This document shows, one piece after another, positions 11,384 to 22,624 of a stretch of 64,000 nt of DNA. The DNA comes from Vigna angularis (lineage: Eukaryota; Streptophyta; Magnoliopsida; Fabales; Fabaceae). The first letter of the stretch is position 1, and every line of letters starts with the position of its first letter. The DNA lies in assembly GCF_016808095.1 (NCBI RefSeq), contig NC_068970.1, forward strand, positions 19,140,501 to 19,204,500. The letters run 5' to 3'. The notes beneath the pieces were generated by a model. The model was not told the DNA's origin, made no database searches, and saw nothing but the letters and a program-made list of their open reading frames with translations. Both the position numbers and the translations under genes were made by a program.

Positions 11384-12720
11384 TCTCTACCACCACATAC
11401 TGCTCCCTACACCTTCCAATTTCTATTTTACCCTTCAGTAATATTTAAACAAATATGAATATGCGTTGGATTCTTAAAGTATATTAAGATACAACACTAA
11501 CTGCTCCTGGGAAACACCACCAATTTCAACCATCCATGAAATCCCCCATCAGCCTCATATGCATCCTTCGCAACCAACATCAAAGTGCCTTTCACCAACC
11601 TCAATGCTACCTCTTCCAAATCAAACCCCACACACAAAATACAAATCACAATCCAATCAATCGAACGAGCAAAGTTATTAAAGCAAATAGAAAATAGAAA
11701 ACTTTGTAAACGAATTGTGCATACCTTGCCAGTCTCAGCTTCATCAGGAACCTTGTAGCAATCAGCACTAACCTCCGATAACCACTGACCAGGGAAAAGG
11801 GTCTCCTCCTCAAATTTATGAAATCCTCCTCAATCTCCTTCTTCATCAGCGTCAGAGAAAACTTCACTGGTCGCTCCTCTTTCTCCAGCGACCCTCTTAA
11901 TTTCGGCGACTTTCCAACGTCGGAGACACTGCTCAATGGCGAAAACAACGTCCCAACCCCGACCTTCTTCTCGTCAATCCTGACCGTCACAAGGGCGATT
12001 GGGTTTTTGGTTTGCTCTGGTTTCTTCTTGTAGGTCTCGTGAGTCGCAGCGACGACATTGGGTTTTTAGGGTTTTGTTTTGGGTTTGATTTGGGGTTCTT
12101 GGGCTGATTTTTCTGAGTGCAAGGTTAAAGATGAAGACACGAGGAAGGAGATGATGGAGAAGAAGACACTCGCGTAGCAGAGTGATTTAGGTTGGTGAAG
12201 GTTTCGCAATGGAGATTTCTAGTGAAGAAGATGATCTCGTCGCTGTAGATGGTTGGATGACGACACAAAGTGGTTCTTGTGGTACGCCCTAGTGCGAGTA
12301 GCTCATGGAGAGGCACTGGTGCGTTAATGACGGAGGCGGCTCGCTGAGGACTGGTGGTGAGGATTATGGTGACGCTAGGGTTTTGACGGTGTCAATGGAG
12401 GATTCGCGGTGATGGTTGAAGATGACGGTGATTTGCGGTTCTAATGGTGGTGGCCATGGAGGCTTGCGACTGACGACGAGGTTGATGGTGGTGGAGATAG
12501 GGTTTGGCGATGACAAGATTGATGGCAACGACGACAAGGTTGATGGTGATAGAATTAAGGTTTCTGTGTAGAAGGGAAAGCTGACGTGGCAGGTGAAGGG
12601 GTGTAGGGAGATTTAGGATTTTAAAAAAGACAAATAAAATTAAATTAACATAGGGTATTTTTGAAATAAAAAAATGTGTGCAGGTGTAAGGAGTACTTGG
12701 GGTGGTGAGGAAGAAACTCT
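11384..12720. mobile_element. Inverted-repeat element carrying a DUF1639-like fragment (element A)
   Basis: The left border 'gagagttactctctctacca' (11392 on) and the right border near 12680-12720 are approximate inverted repeats. Both have the pattern TTAC/TTC..CTC..CCACCAC...CTCC.TACACC. The interior is GC-richer than the flanks. It contains a gene fragment at 11725-12058, followed by a region of GATGGTG-type repeats (12100-12600). The inverted repeats are imperfect and I could not fix an exact target duplication, although 'aaaaagtc' occurs just outside both ends. The borders match those of element B at 13640-14750. Confidence 0.5.
11725..12058 (-). pseudogene. DUF1639-like gene fragment, frameshifted
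   Basis: On the minus strand the frame from 11990 encodes ...RPVKFSLTLMKKEIEEDF. A different frame then gives LFPGQWLSEVSADCYKVPDE followed by AETGK and a GTATGC donor-like site at 11724. The DUF1639 signature is KFS..LS..EIEEDF followed by a basic PPRRPKKR-type stretch and LFPGLWL.EV.P..YKVPD. Here the basic stretch is missing and the frame is shifted. An upstream ATG at 12058 (MSSLRLTRPTRRN) runs into a stop in a third frame. The fragment cannot make an intact protein. Its position inside an inverted-repeat element suggests capture. Confidence 0.6.
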
Positions 12721-13440
12721 CAAAAAAAGTCCTAAAGAACAAAATATTTACAAAAATTCCATAGACTTTTTTTAGAAGTGATAACTTGCTAAGTAAATAA
12801 TAACCAATTTTTTCTCTCCGATTTTTTTGATTCAATTTAATTTTCTTTTATTGATATACATTTTTAAATCTTATTTAAGTAATTAAAATAATATTTTTGA
12901 CAAAAATTTATATATTATTAAACAATTTCTTAATCTTTAATTACTCAATATCGATAAATTTATAATTAATAATTAATAGTGAAGTATGATTTTTAATAAA
13001 ATTTATCTTTGGTCTTTACCCACGTATCCATTATAACAACTATTTCTCACAAAAGTCTTTTCTATTCTTTCTCTCTCTTTTCATCTTCTTTTTTTTCTTT
13101 TCCAAAGTCAATATCAATTGCGTGCTTTGCAAAATCCAGTGGAAATTGATAAAACAAAAAATCTCAGTCTCATCCTCTTCAAAAACTCATTTTCTTAGAT
13201 CAGCTTAGTGCAACACAATCTGTAAGTTTTCTTCTATTCTAAACACACTTTTGAGTTCGCACATCTCCTTTTCTTTCTTTTCATTATTTAAGTTCTTCAA
13301 CTTTTCTAAATTACAAGGCTTTGAGAATTATTTTACCAAACTCTACAATATCTTCTTTCTCCAGGAATCCCTCTAAAAGACTCAGATGCATTAAGTGAGA
13401 ACTGTCAAATTCATACAAGGTAAAACATTATGATACAAAC

Positions 13441-13441
<1 letters not shown>

Positions 13442-13479
<38 letters not shown>

Positions 13480-13530
13480 ATGTGTCTACAGCTTCAGGGA
13501 CTCACTTGCAGTACAGTTTTTTCTTTCATA

Positions 13531-13562
<32 letters not shown>
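13442..13562. repeat. Microsatellites (TA)n and (CT)n(AT)n
   Basis: A (TA)n run lies at about 13446-13474. A (CT)6 followed by (AT)n lies at about 13531-13562. Neither is associated with a gene model. Confidence 0.85.
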
Positions 13563-13563
<1 letters not shown>

Positions 13564-13639
13564 GAAAGTTTTTATATATATAAATATAATATAAAAATAT
13601 AAAATTATATATTTTATTTAATATATGAGAACTCAAAAA

Positions 13640-14750
13640 GTATTACTTCCTCCACCACCACACAATGTTTCATGCACCTCTCCATTCCTCTTTTGCTCTT
13701 CCATATTTAATACGGTGGTTAAAAATTTTAACTTTCTCGAACTTTCAACCATCTCATTAATGGTTTTCACCGAATTCAAATTCCTCTTCTTTTCCTTTTT
13801 TCGGTAACTGTTCTTCTTTAAAAATAAAGCAATTCGAAACAAAATCAACTAACTTTAATTAAATTAATAATAATTAATTCATTAATAAAACAAAATTAAT
13901 TTAATTATAAATACATAATTTACTTAAAATATAATTATAATTAAAATATAATTACTTAACTTTAAAAGTATCTAAAAATTAATTTACAAATCAATAAATT
14001 AATAAACTAAAAAGTAAAAAATAAAAAGAATTCGTTCAGTTTTCCATGTTTTTTTTTACAAACACTTTATTTATAAATAAATAATACTACAAAACATATT
14101 AAATTAAAAAAAATTAACAACCTAAATAAAATTAAATTAATAACCTAAAAAAACAAGAAAACGAAACCCTAAGGCGTCAACAGATATGGGAGATCCGTTG
14201 GACCTTCAACGGAAGAAAACACCCAAAACGTTGAAAGGCTTCAACACGGATATGGGACATCCGTTGAAGGCTCAACGAATGTCCCATATCCGTTGTACCC
14301 TTTGACATTTCTCTTCTTCTTCGTTTAACACAAAACAGAGGCGTATATGGAATCACTAACCTGGATCAGAGACAACAACAAAGGAAGCACCAAACTCCAC
14401 AACACCAAGAACCCACCATGAATCAAGCAACATCACGAACCCACCACCAACCAAGCACCAACACGAACCAAGCAAAGGAGAAGAGAACCTTGATGGAAAT
14501 GGTAAATTAGGAAAAAAGGAAGATGGAAAATTGGGGAAAGAGAAAGAGGAGAATAAGAGAGGAAGAGAGAAAGTAATAGTGTGGGGGTGGGGGTGTGGTG
14601 TGCGGTTGAGTGAATAAAAGAGTAAAAATTAGGGTGTTAAGAAAAAGTTAAAAAAGTAAAGGGTAAAAGTAAATAAGGATATTTTTGGAATTGAAAAAAT
14701 TAAAGGTATAGGAAGTAGTGTGTGGTGGTGGAGGAAGTAACACTCCACTT
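13640..14750. mobile_element. Inverted-repeat element B (same border family as element A)
   Basis: The left border 'ttacttcctccaccaccaca' (13645 on) is the exact reverse complement of part of the right border 'tgtggtggtggaggaagtaa' (about 14721-14740). The interior has no gene. It contains a near-perfect hairpin (14246-14293) and C/A-rich repetitive sequence at 14380-14470. No target duplication was found, so the true limits are uncertain. Elements A and B probably belong to one non-autonomous DNA transposon family. Confidence 0.55.
14246..14293. repeat. Near-perfect 22-bp hairpin with 4-base loop
   Basis: The arms are 14246-14267 and 14272-14293, with one mismatch. The loop is 'aggc'. The core 'gatatgggacatccgttga' is partly repeated upstream near 14182 ('gatatgggagatccgttg'). 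It lies inside element B. Confidence 0.85.
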
Positions 14751-15630
14751 TAACTTTGACCCTAACCCACTTGAGAGGGATTTTGAGGGTTGAGCTTTTT
14801 TTTTACCCCACTTGAAGGGTTTCTTAAAATGGGTTTTTTCAAGAATAAGTTAGTGCTCACCTATAAGTCATAGATCAAGTTGACACCTCTAGATACGGAT
14901 CGTGTTTATTTATTACTTGATTTACAACAAAAAAATCAATTAATTATCCGTTTTGTTTAAGAAATATTTACGAATATTTTAATAAATATTTTAAAAATTT
15001 TAAAAATAAATTTTAAAAAAATTAATATAAATTAAAATTAAATTTTAATTAAATTTAACTTAATAATATATAAATTAAATTTTAATTTTTTTAATAATAA
15101 ATATCCATATATACAAATACTATTATTCACACTAACCTATTTATAAACTACTATTAAAATATACACTATTTACTATCAACGGATAATAAATATTTATAAA
15201 TAGTAACAATATTTTTGAAATATTACGTTGAACACAATTTTATTTTACTTTTTTTAAGAATGGAGTGGAAACAAGAAGCGCATAAATGAAAGAGACATAC
15301 TGTTGATGAAGAAGCGGAATCATGGTGACTAAGCATATGATAAAGGTTCAACTTTGTAAATGGGGCATGGTGGTGGATACGCGGTTTCCCCAAAAGATGG
15401 ATAATCCACCTCAAAGGATCTTTTCATTCAATTTGAACCACATTAATCGTCTTTTAGCCCACCATGTCTACTGAATCAATGCTTGATCCACCAAACTTTT
15501 TTCGAATTTTAGCCTCCAGAGAATATCTACCAACACCAAGATTAAATAAAGAGTCACCTCAACGCGTTAACTAGAATGCACACAATTTCAATTCTACCAC
15601 TCTACCTCTCAAAAACAAAAACCTCATAGC
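14751..15630. other. Intergenic region upstream of the calmodulin-like gene
   Basis: AT-rich sequence from 14860 to 15240. After that it becomes more balanced and probably serves as promoter for the gene at 15716. No coding frame is supported. Confidence 0.5.
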
Positions 15631-15640
15631 TTATATATAC
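15631..15640 (+). promoter_or_regulatory. Putative TATA box of the calmodulin-like gene
   Basis: 'ttatatatac' lies 76 bp before the preferred start at 15716. An ATG at 15641 directly follows it and would be upstream of the expected transcription start near 15662. That argues against using 15641. Confidence 0.55.
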
Positions 15641-15715
15641 ATGCAAATCATAACCTTAGTTGTACCAATATCAAACATAAACATTCGCATGTTTCTTAGT
15701 CCCAGAACACAGGCC

Positions 15716-16282
15716 ATGTCGAAATTGAGTTTCCTTGAGTTTCACCATAGTAGCTCTTTGAGGAACTCCTCTCAATCCAAAAGTCCAGCCCCAAACAGCA
15801 ACAACTACAAATCAAACCAGACATCAAATATGGGATGCAATTTTCAGCCAAGATCAGAGGAAATGAAATGGGTGTTTGAGAAGTTTGACACCAACAAAGA
15901 TGGCAAGATTTCCCTTGAAGAGTACAAAGCAGCTATGAGGACAATGGGGTGGGGAATTGGAGGCACTGAGGCTGTGGAGTCTTTTGAGGTGATGGACTCT
16001 GATGGAGATGGCTCCATTGATTTCAAAGAGTTCATGGAAATGTTCAACGTAGAGGAAAGGGTGAAGGAAACGGAGATCAAGAGTGCTTTCCAAGTGTTTG
16101 ATCTGAATGGAGATGGGAAAATTAGTGCCGAGGAATTGTCACATGTTCTGAAAAGCCTAGGAGAGAGTTGCAGCCTCAGTGCTTGTAAGAAAATGGTGAT
16201 GGGAGTAGATGGAAATGGTGATGGCTTTATAGACTTGAATGAGTTTATGAGGATGATGATGAGTGGCAAGAAACTCACCTAA
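15716..16282 (+). CDS. CML: Calmodulin-like protein with four EF-hands
   Basis: A single exon of 188 residues. The first 45 residues are Ser/Asn-rich and start MSKLSFLEF. Four canonical 12-residue calcium loops follow: DTNKDGKISLEE (58-69), DSDGDGSIDFKE (94-105), DLNGDGKISAEE (129-140) and DGNGDGFIDLNE (165-176). All have Asp at position 1, Gly at position 6 and Glu at position 12, so all four should bind calcium. CML proteins are plant calcium sensors that change target protein activity when calcium rises. The absence of introns is typical of many CMLs. An in-frame ATG at 15689 would add nine residues, while 15641 is too close to the TATA box. I cannot assign a specific CML number from sequence alone. 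Confidence 0.93.
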   Translation: MSKLSFLEFHHSSSLRNSSQSKSPAPNSNNYKSNQTSNMGCNFQPRSEEMKWVFEKFDTNKDGKISLEEYKAAMRTMGWGIGGTEAVESFEVMDSDGDGSIDFKEFMEMFNVEERVKETEIKSAFQVFDLNGDGKISAEELSHVLKSLGESCSLSACKKMVMGVDGNGDGFIDLNEFMRMMMSGKKLT

Positions 16283-16748
16283 GTGATCATATGTGTCTGC
16301 CTTTTCCTCTGCAACTTAGGTTGCAACTTTGTACCATTGATCTTCTTAGTTAATCTATGTATTTGTATTTTCTCTTGCCATGAACAAAAAGCTATTTTCT
16401 CCTTGATTTTTCTAAATATGTTGTTTTGTTGTTAGACGTGATCTCTTTCAGCAAAAACCAGATTTAAAGTTGCTAAGGAAATCCCTGAGTATAACCGAAA
16501 CAGAAAAAATAGCACAGATTTTGAGGATCGATGAAACACAAATAAAATAAGTATGACAGCATAAAAATAGAGCAAACTATGAATAATCGGTTTCTGATTC
16601 AAGTTCAACTGATTGAATCAATTGATTTTTATCGCATGACTTACTCACCAATTTCACTTTAGTATTATTCATGATTCGAAAACTCCTCAGATCTTGTGGT
16701 CTTGTGTCACGGGGTAACTTTTGTTACAATAACTTTTTATATTATTAT
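16283..16748. other. CML 3' flank
   Basis: This is the 3' untranslated region and spacer. No further gene is seen. A short T-rich stretch with possible polyadenylation signals follows the stop codon. Confidence 0.5.
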
Positions 16749-16981
16749 GGGTTAAATATGTTTTTAGTCTCTAAACTATTGGTCGTTTCTGGTTTTCGTC
16801 CCTCTTTCAAAGTAAGGTACAATTTGGTCCTCATTCTTTTCGAAACGTTCGTTTTAGTCCTCGGAATTTTGGTTTTAGTCCTCATTTGTTGCTAAATGAG
16901 GACCAAATTGTACCTTACTTTGAAAGATGGACAAAAACCAGAAACGGCCAATAGTTTAGGGATTAAAAACATATTTAACCC
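16749..16981. mobile_element. MULE-type MITE, 233 bp
   Basis: The ends 'gggttaaatatgttttta' and 'aaaaacatatttaaccc' are inverted repeats. The whole element folds back on itself, with arms sharing 'aaagtaaggtacaatttggt'. It is flanked by an exact 9-bp duplication 'tattattat' (16740-16748 and 16982-16990). The terminus matches the larger MULE at 34057-36638, so the two are probably mobilised by the same transposase family. Confidence 0.88.
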
Positions 16982-16990
16982 TATTATTAT

Positions 16991-18553
16991 TAATTTCATT
17001 AAAATATTTTATTACTGGAGTTATTTAAAATATTATATTTATTAAATCCACTAAATATATTATAGTCAACCTAATTCGACTATTTTATTAATGAGCTAAA
17101 AAAATTATAACCCGTCTTGACCCACTATGAATTGGTGAGTTAAACGAGTTGACTCACTAACTCACTTAATTACAATTTTTTAAATAAAAAAATTATAAAC
17201 TTTTTGTAATTCAAATATAAATAAATTTCATCCCAAAATGATGTTAAACTCAAGATAATTCAAAATAATAAAAAAAATACAATATAACTCATGTATAATG
17301 AACCACATGATATTTTTTAGGATTTCATAAGATAATAAATTAATAAAATAAAATTAGGTGGGTTGGTAAGCCAATCTAGCTCACCACAAGCTTCAATCCG
17401 GATGAGCCGAGTTTAAATAAGTTGAGTTGAAAATTGACCCATATAAAAAAGTACATTTTTTTCAAATTCATCAACTCAGTTCGAACCCGTAGTGGATCAG
17501 ATTGACCCGCGAGTTGTAACTCATTTTGACAATTCTATCCTTTGGAGAAGGATATTCCGTGTTATACGTATAAGCCGAAAGGAGTTGTTTTTTATACTTT
17601 ATAATAAATTCAAAATTTTATTTATTTATTGTTTTTCATTGATAGTTAGCGAAATACTACTGCCAAGCAAACAAAGTTAAAAAAAATCTAAAGTAAAAAA
17701 ATTAGAACCGCGCGTTCTATTTTGTTTCCAAACTTTCCAATATATTTGGTTATTAACACTTGATGTCCCTCGGAAGATATTTTAAAAATATAATTCATAT
17801 TTTTGTTTTTTCTATTGTAAAACAGGTGAAATACGAGTGATATATTCCCTTAAAAATACTTTCAAACTTATTTTTCGGATGAGTTTGGCTTTTAAAAAAT
17901 AATTTTATTTTATATAATACTTTGTTTTTGGTTTATAGGGTCAAGGTTAACTAGTTTTCAAACTTCGAACATTCAACTCCTTGCATGGGTCAATATTTAT
18001 TTGTCATTTACTTCGCTCGGGTCACCGTTGTCCTACTAGAAGGTTACTTATAGAATATACTCTACCAAAATCAGTATAGGACAATCAAGCAAGTCAGTAT
18101 AGGTTCAACAATCTAGCAATAAATGTGTATTAAATGTAACCAATCTACCTTAATACTTCAAACCTGTATTTATAGATTTGATAATGAGTTTTGGATTAGT
18201 GCTGACCAAATTCCAACTCAACTGGTAATGGTCGTGCTTTGTTTGAAGATAATCATCCTTAGTCTTAATTCTCTTTTATGGTTGATCATTCAGTTCATGT
18301 TACTTGACCGACCATTTCACTAGGTGTTCTTGATTAATGAGACCGTCCGATCTTAACATACACTACACTTTGTTTACAAGATAATTCAATTTTTGAAATA
18401 AAAAATATTAGCATTTCTTTCTTATTAATATTTTTCTTTGCGAATGACTTTATTTAATAAATGTAAGCATATATATGAAAAAGAATTTTGATTTTAATTT
18501 TTCACTATATCCACCTTATAGTCTCAAGTACATTTCTTTTATTCTTTTAGTCA
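16991..18553. other. Repeat-derived spacer, no gene
   Basis: Around 17100-17170 and 17370-17530 there are segments such as 'gagttgactcactaactcac' and 'cgaacccgtagtggatcaga' of the type found at hAT-like element ends in legumes. Boundaries could not be set. No coding frame is supported. Confidence 0.35.
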
Positions 18554-19232
18554 AGAATGACAAATTGAGGCAGGCTTGACAGGTCAGTTCGCCAACCCGA
18601 TAAGAAGTATATGGGCTAGGTTAAAGCGTTGAACCCACCCCATCTTTTTAGACGGACAGATCACACATAAAGCAAAGAGGCACGCCACCATGTTTGTTTC
18701 TCTTCGTTTGATTTGTCATGCTTTATGATTTTTCCCTTGATTTGACGTATCACCATTTTTTCTGGTTGTGCTTGGAACACTACATTGATGATTTTGCTAA
18801 GGTTGAGGCTTCTATAAGGATTAGGGTGGGCTTGGAACACTACACTGTACATCCTGGACTACCATGATTTGTTATTACCATTAGTGAAAGAGGTGAGAAA
18901 ACTAAAAGGCATAATGCTATATGGATCAATAACATTGTTCTTTCTAACCTGCGAGGACTCATTGAGATGTGACTATTAAACTAACTCGGCCAACAATGGA
19001 TGGAAAGCCTCAAAGGGAGAAAGTTTTCGAACCTGACACTCAATTGGTGTTTGGATTTGGAGGCTTGCCAAAATCCATCATTTAACTCACTACATTGATG
19101 ATAAGTGGCGACCATCCCACTTACTCGTTTAGTGGTAGATTAAGTTATCAATTTCAACACATTTCAAGTCAGGTCAAGTCAGGCTAGTAATAGATCAAAT
19201 TCAAACGTGATGACTAACTCATTTTGTCATCC
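18554..19232. mobile_element. Possible hAT-like non-autonomous element
   Basis: The left end 'agaatgacaaattgag' and the right end 'ctcattttgtcatcc' are imperfect inverted repeats. The interior has a short direct repeat, 'gcttggaacactaca', at about 18770 and 18830. There is no matching 8-bp target duplication, so the call is tentative. Confidence 0.3.
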
Positions 19233-20270
19233 TTTGAATTTTAGGCTTCCAAACTTGTTTTAGTTAATGAAGTAAATTTATTTTAATTCTATATAAATTT
19301 GGTTATTTATTGATATTCTTTTATCTAAACCCAACAAAGTCATAGTGTTAATCAAAATCATAACAAAAAAAAGTTAATTAATTTTCAATTCATAATTCAT
19401 TAATTGAAATATCTAATTTAAAAAGATAAAAAAGTATCAAAATTCTATTAAATTAAAGAGTTTTTATTACTTTTTTGTTTTGTAAAGTTTTAAAGTTATT
19501 CCACTATTAGTTTTATCATAAACTCTAAAATATATAACTAAAAAAACAATAAGAAGTTGGAAATTTTAAATTGAAAAAATATATCTTTAATTACATAAGA
19601 GTATGTTTGAATTGACAACATGTTCTTTTTCTTATTGAAAGACTAAATCTCTCAACAAGACTTGCAAATAATGTTAGTAGGGGATTATCAAAGAATTATT
19701 CTATTGATAATTACTTATTTTCTTGTAGTAAAGTGATTTTAAAGTTTTTGATTCTAGGAATAACTTTAAGATAAACAAGAAGGAAAATATAAAGTAAAAT
19801 AAGACAAAAAGATTATTTATGTTTAACAAAAATATGTAATCGAGCATTAGGAAAAGATTACACATCTATATTAAGAACGATTTATTTGGAACACATCTAA
19901 ATCAAATAGGCAATCTATCATGTCTATTATGACTTTCATTCTCGTTCAAAAGTAGGCAAATCATAAGTATAAGATCATCTATTTCAGTATGTATCGAGTT
20001 ATATTTTCGTAACCTTACAACATAAAGAGTGACACAAAGCATAACTTGTACCAAAATTAAATTTGACAAATTTAGTCTTCTCTTGAGATAATTAACCAAG
20101 ACTTTCATATTTCATGTAAATTTTTTCTTACCTTTGTTACATATTATATAAGCTAAACTGTCAGCCACACTAAGAATATAAGCTAAATTTGGTTTGGTGT
20201 GTGAGAGATAATCAATCTCTCTATGAGTTTCTAATACTTTATTTTATTAGTTATAATTTAATTTTTATCA
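19233..20270. other. AT-rich spacer, no gene
   Basis: Nothing recognised. The short open frame on the minus strand at 19902-20108 has no protein-like features. Confidence 0.45.
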
Positions 20271-20275
20271 ATGCA

Positions 20276-22619
20276 TGTAACATCCCAAAAATACAGTGTA
20301 AAACCATATACGAGAATCATCACATATTAACAATACTACAGATCAGTTCTACACAGAACGAGATACTATTATGGCCGGACGACCTTACATAATAACAGGG
20401 AATTTAAAAACGTACGCTAACTACTACTAGACTGAACGGTGTACAAAATAAATTATATCGAACGGTCTTACAACATATAAAGCTAATAACAGACTGAACG
20501 TCCCTAAGGTTCGGTCTTCACTTCTGCCGCGTCTTCCAATACTTCTTCCAGCAACTCTTCTCCTTCTGCTCACATCCACACGGATGATCATTGCAACAGG
20601 ACAACGACAGGATGCACAACACATACAAAAATAATAAACAGGGTAAGCTTATGTAATTTAATTTATTCAATCACAACATACAACATTCATAACAAAACCA
20701 ACAACGACCACATCATAATTCATACATCCATACATGCAAATAACGACCACATGAATCTGACTGTCCGGACTGTATAAATCCTGTGTAGCTACGACGTTCG
20801 TGCACCCAGGTGATGTAGTAACTGGAATACCCTCAACAGCTGCCACCCAAGGTTGATCCGTTCCGTCCAAGTTAACCTTATGGACTAGGACCTCCTGTCA
20901 TTCCCACACGTGACTTACTCCTCTCTACATGAGAACGAGTAATCATGGAATATCAGGATGAACGCCCGCTAAGCTTTGCCCACATTCATACTTTACCAAT
21001 CAATAACCACTTTCTAAGATATTCCTCCCTAGAATACTCATTCATAATCAACTATTTCATACACATCACATCTAAATTTTTCTCATACTTAACCATCCAT
21101 ACATTCAAAGGAAATAAGATCATACACTCTTATCATAACCCAAGTACGACTAGAATAACGCTTCTTAGAAACTAACCAGACTGAGCGCTACTCATCTACT
21201 TTAATAAACAAACTCCTAAGAGTTCAAACCGGACGCCACGAAGCCTAGGCCGAGTACTAAGACTCTAGGCCGAACACCTTTTAAAGACCAAACTGACTTA
21301 TACTAAATAATAGTAATGATGAGAAACTATGAATTAACGAACGCTATCTAGTTTGAATAAAGACTCTGATTCTAAGCACAGTAATACTATATTACAGAAA
21401 ACAAGACCCAACGCTTGGTTTAAGACCGAGCCCTGTAGAAACCGAACACTTTTGAACGAGCGCTGGTCCAAGACCAAGTGCTTATCAGGAACGAGCGCTA
21501 CTAAAACTGAAAGATTGGTCAAAGATCGATCGCTAATAAACTCACAGAAAACGAATGAATATATATATATATATATACACAATTGAGCCACCACTTATTC
21601 TGAATGAAAAGAACAATAATGTCTACGACCTTAAGTAGTATATAACACATTTAACTAAACTGTTTAGGAAGTCTAAAGAAAAACTTAACATGAGCGGACG
21701 CTCAACGAAAACTGAACGATGAATACAAACTCTCGGTTAGAGTTTACCTATTCTTATATCATATTACAGAAAGACTCTTAAACAATATCCCTAACGCATG
21801 ATAATTCAAGTAAGACCATGCACTCCCAAGAAAGACCGAACGCTTGCTAATGACGCTCGACCATACTATCACCTTTGCTCAGAATACTATGGTTCGAAAA
21901 TTAAACTCTATTCCAACTCAGTTCACAGCGTATATCATAAGTCCATACACACGTCCAAACCAGCAGTACAATCACATTTCATACTCATCAAATAATCAAA
22001 CATATCATGCAAGCATACAAACATTCAACACAACAAGCTAAATTAACTTATATAAGCTTCCCTTACCTCGACACATAACCGAACGCTCAACTATGCAGAA
22101 TTAGAGCTCCCTACTACCAAAGACTTAAAGTCCGACGGCCACGTTTTAGGAATACTGAACCACATAGAAAACCAGAAACACTCAGAATAATATTACCCAC
22201 TCAGGCGACCAGAACTAGAGGGTTGCATGTGAGTCTTAAATGAACGTGCTTAAAGAGAAAGAACTCACCAGCTCAGAATCACAAACCGATTGGTTTAAAT
22301 GGAAGCTCTTGACGTCGAGAATGTTCCAGCGGTGCCTAAGAGGTGATCCGAAGAAGAAATGGTGAGGTTTTCTTAGAGAGAAGAAAGAGATTTTAGAGAG
22401 AAAAAGGAGAAAATGGTTTCAGCAGGTTGGGGAAGAAGAAAGGCATGCAAAGAAGTGGCACGACATTTGAAATTTGGCCTTAAATACTGTCGTCGCCCAA
22501 AACGAACGGTCACTCTCCTGCAGCCACCTGTTCTCCACTAACTGAGACACTCACTCACTTCTTGGCACATGGATCCCACTACTTGGGGTTTTTGAGTGTG
22601 TTTTTAATGGGGTCTCACA
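20276..22619. mobile_element. Solo LTR of an LTR retrotransposon, 2344 bp
   Basis: The sequence starts 'tgtaacatccc' and ends 'ggggtctcaca', so it is bounded by TG...CA. It is flanked by an exact 5-bp duplication 'atgca' (20271-20275 and 22620-22624). There is no primer-binding site, gag or pol and no second LTR. It therefore remains from recombination between two LTRs. It is unusually long and GC-richer than the flanks. The motif 'cgaacg' or 'gaacgct' recurs many times (for example near 21440-21500 and 21830-21850). The 'TGTAACA...' start is common in Ty3/gypsy LTRs, but the superfamily is inferred. Strand cannot be set with confidence. Confidence 0.88.
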
Positions 22620-22624
22620 ATGCA

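Noticed and set aside
12392..12835. 147-residue minus-strand frame
   Set aside because: Low-complexity His/Pro/Thr-rich translation within element A, with no recognisable domain.
15844..16278. Two antisense open frames across the calmodulin-like gene
   Set aside because: They mirror the EF-hand codons on the opposite strand and have no protein features of their own.
17476..17500. 'gttcgaaccc' as a possible tRNA B-box
   Set aside because: No cloverleaf or A-box can be built around it; it lies in repeat-derived sequence.
20427..20870. Short minus-strand frames in the 20-21 kb region
   Set aside because: They lie inside the solo LTR and show no gag or pol motifs.
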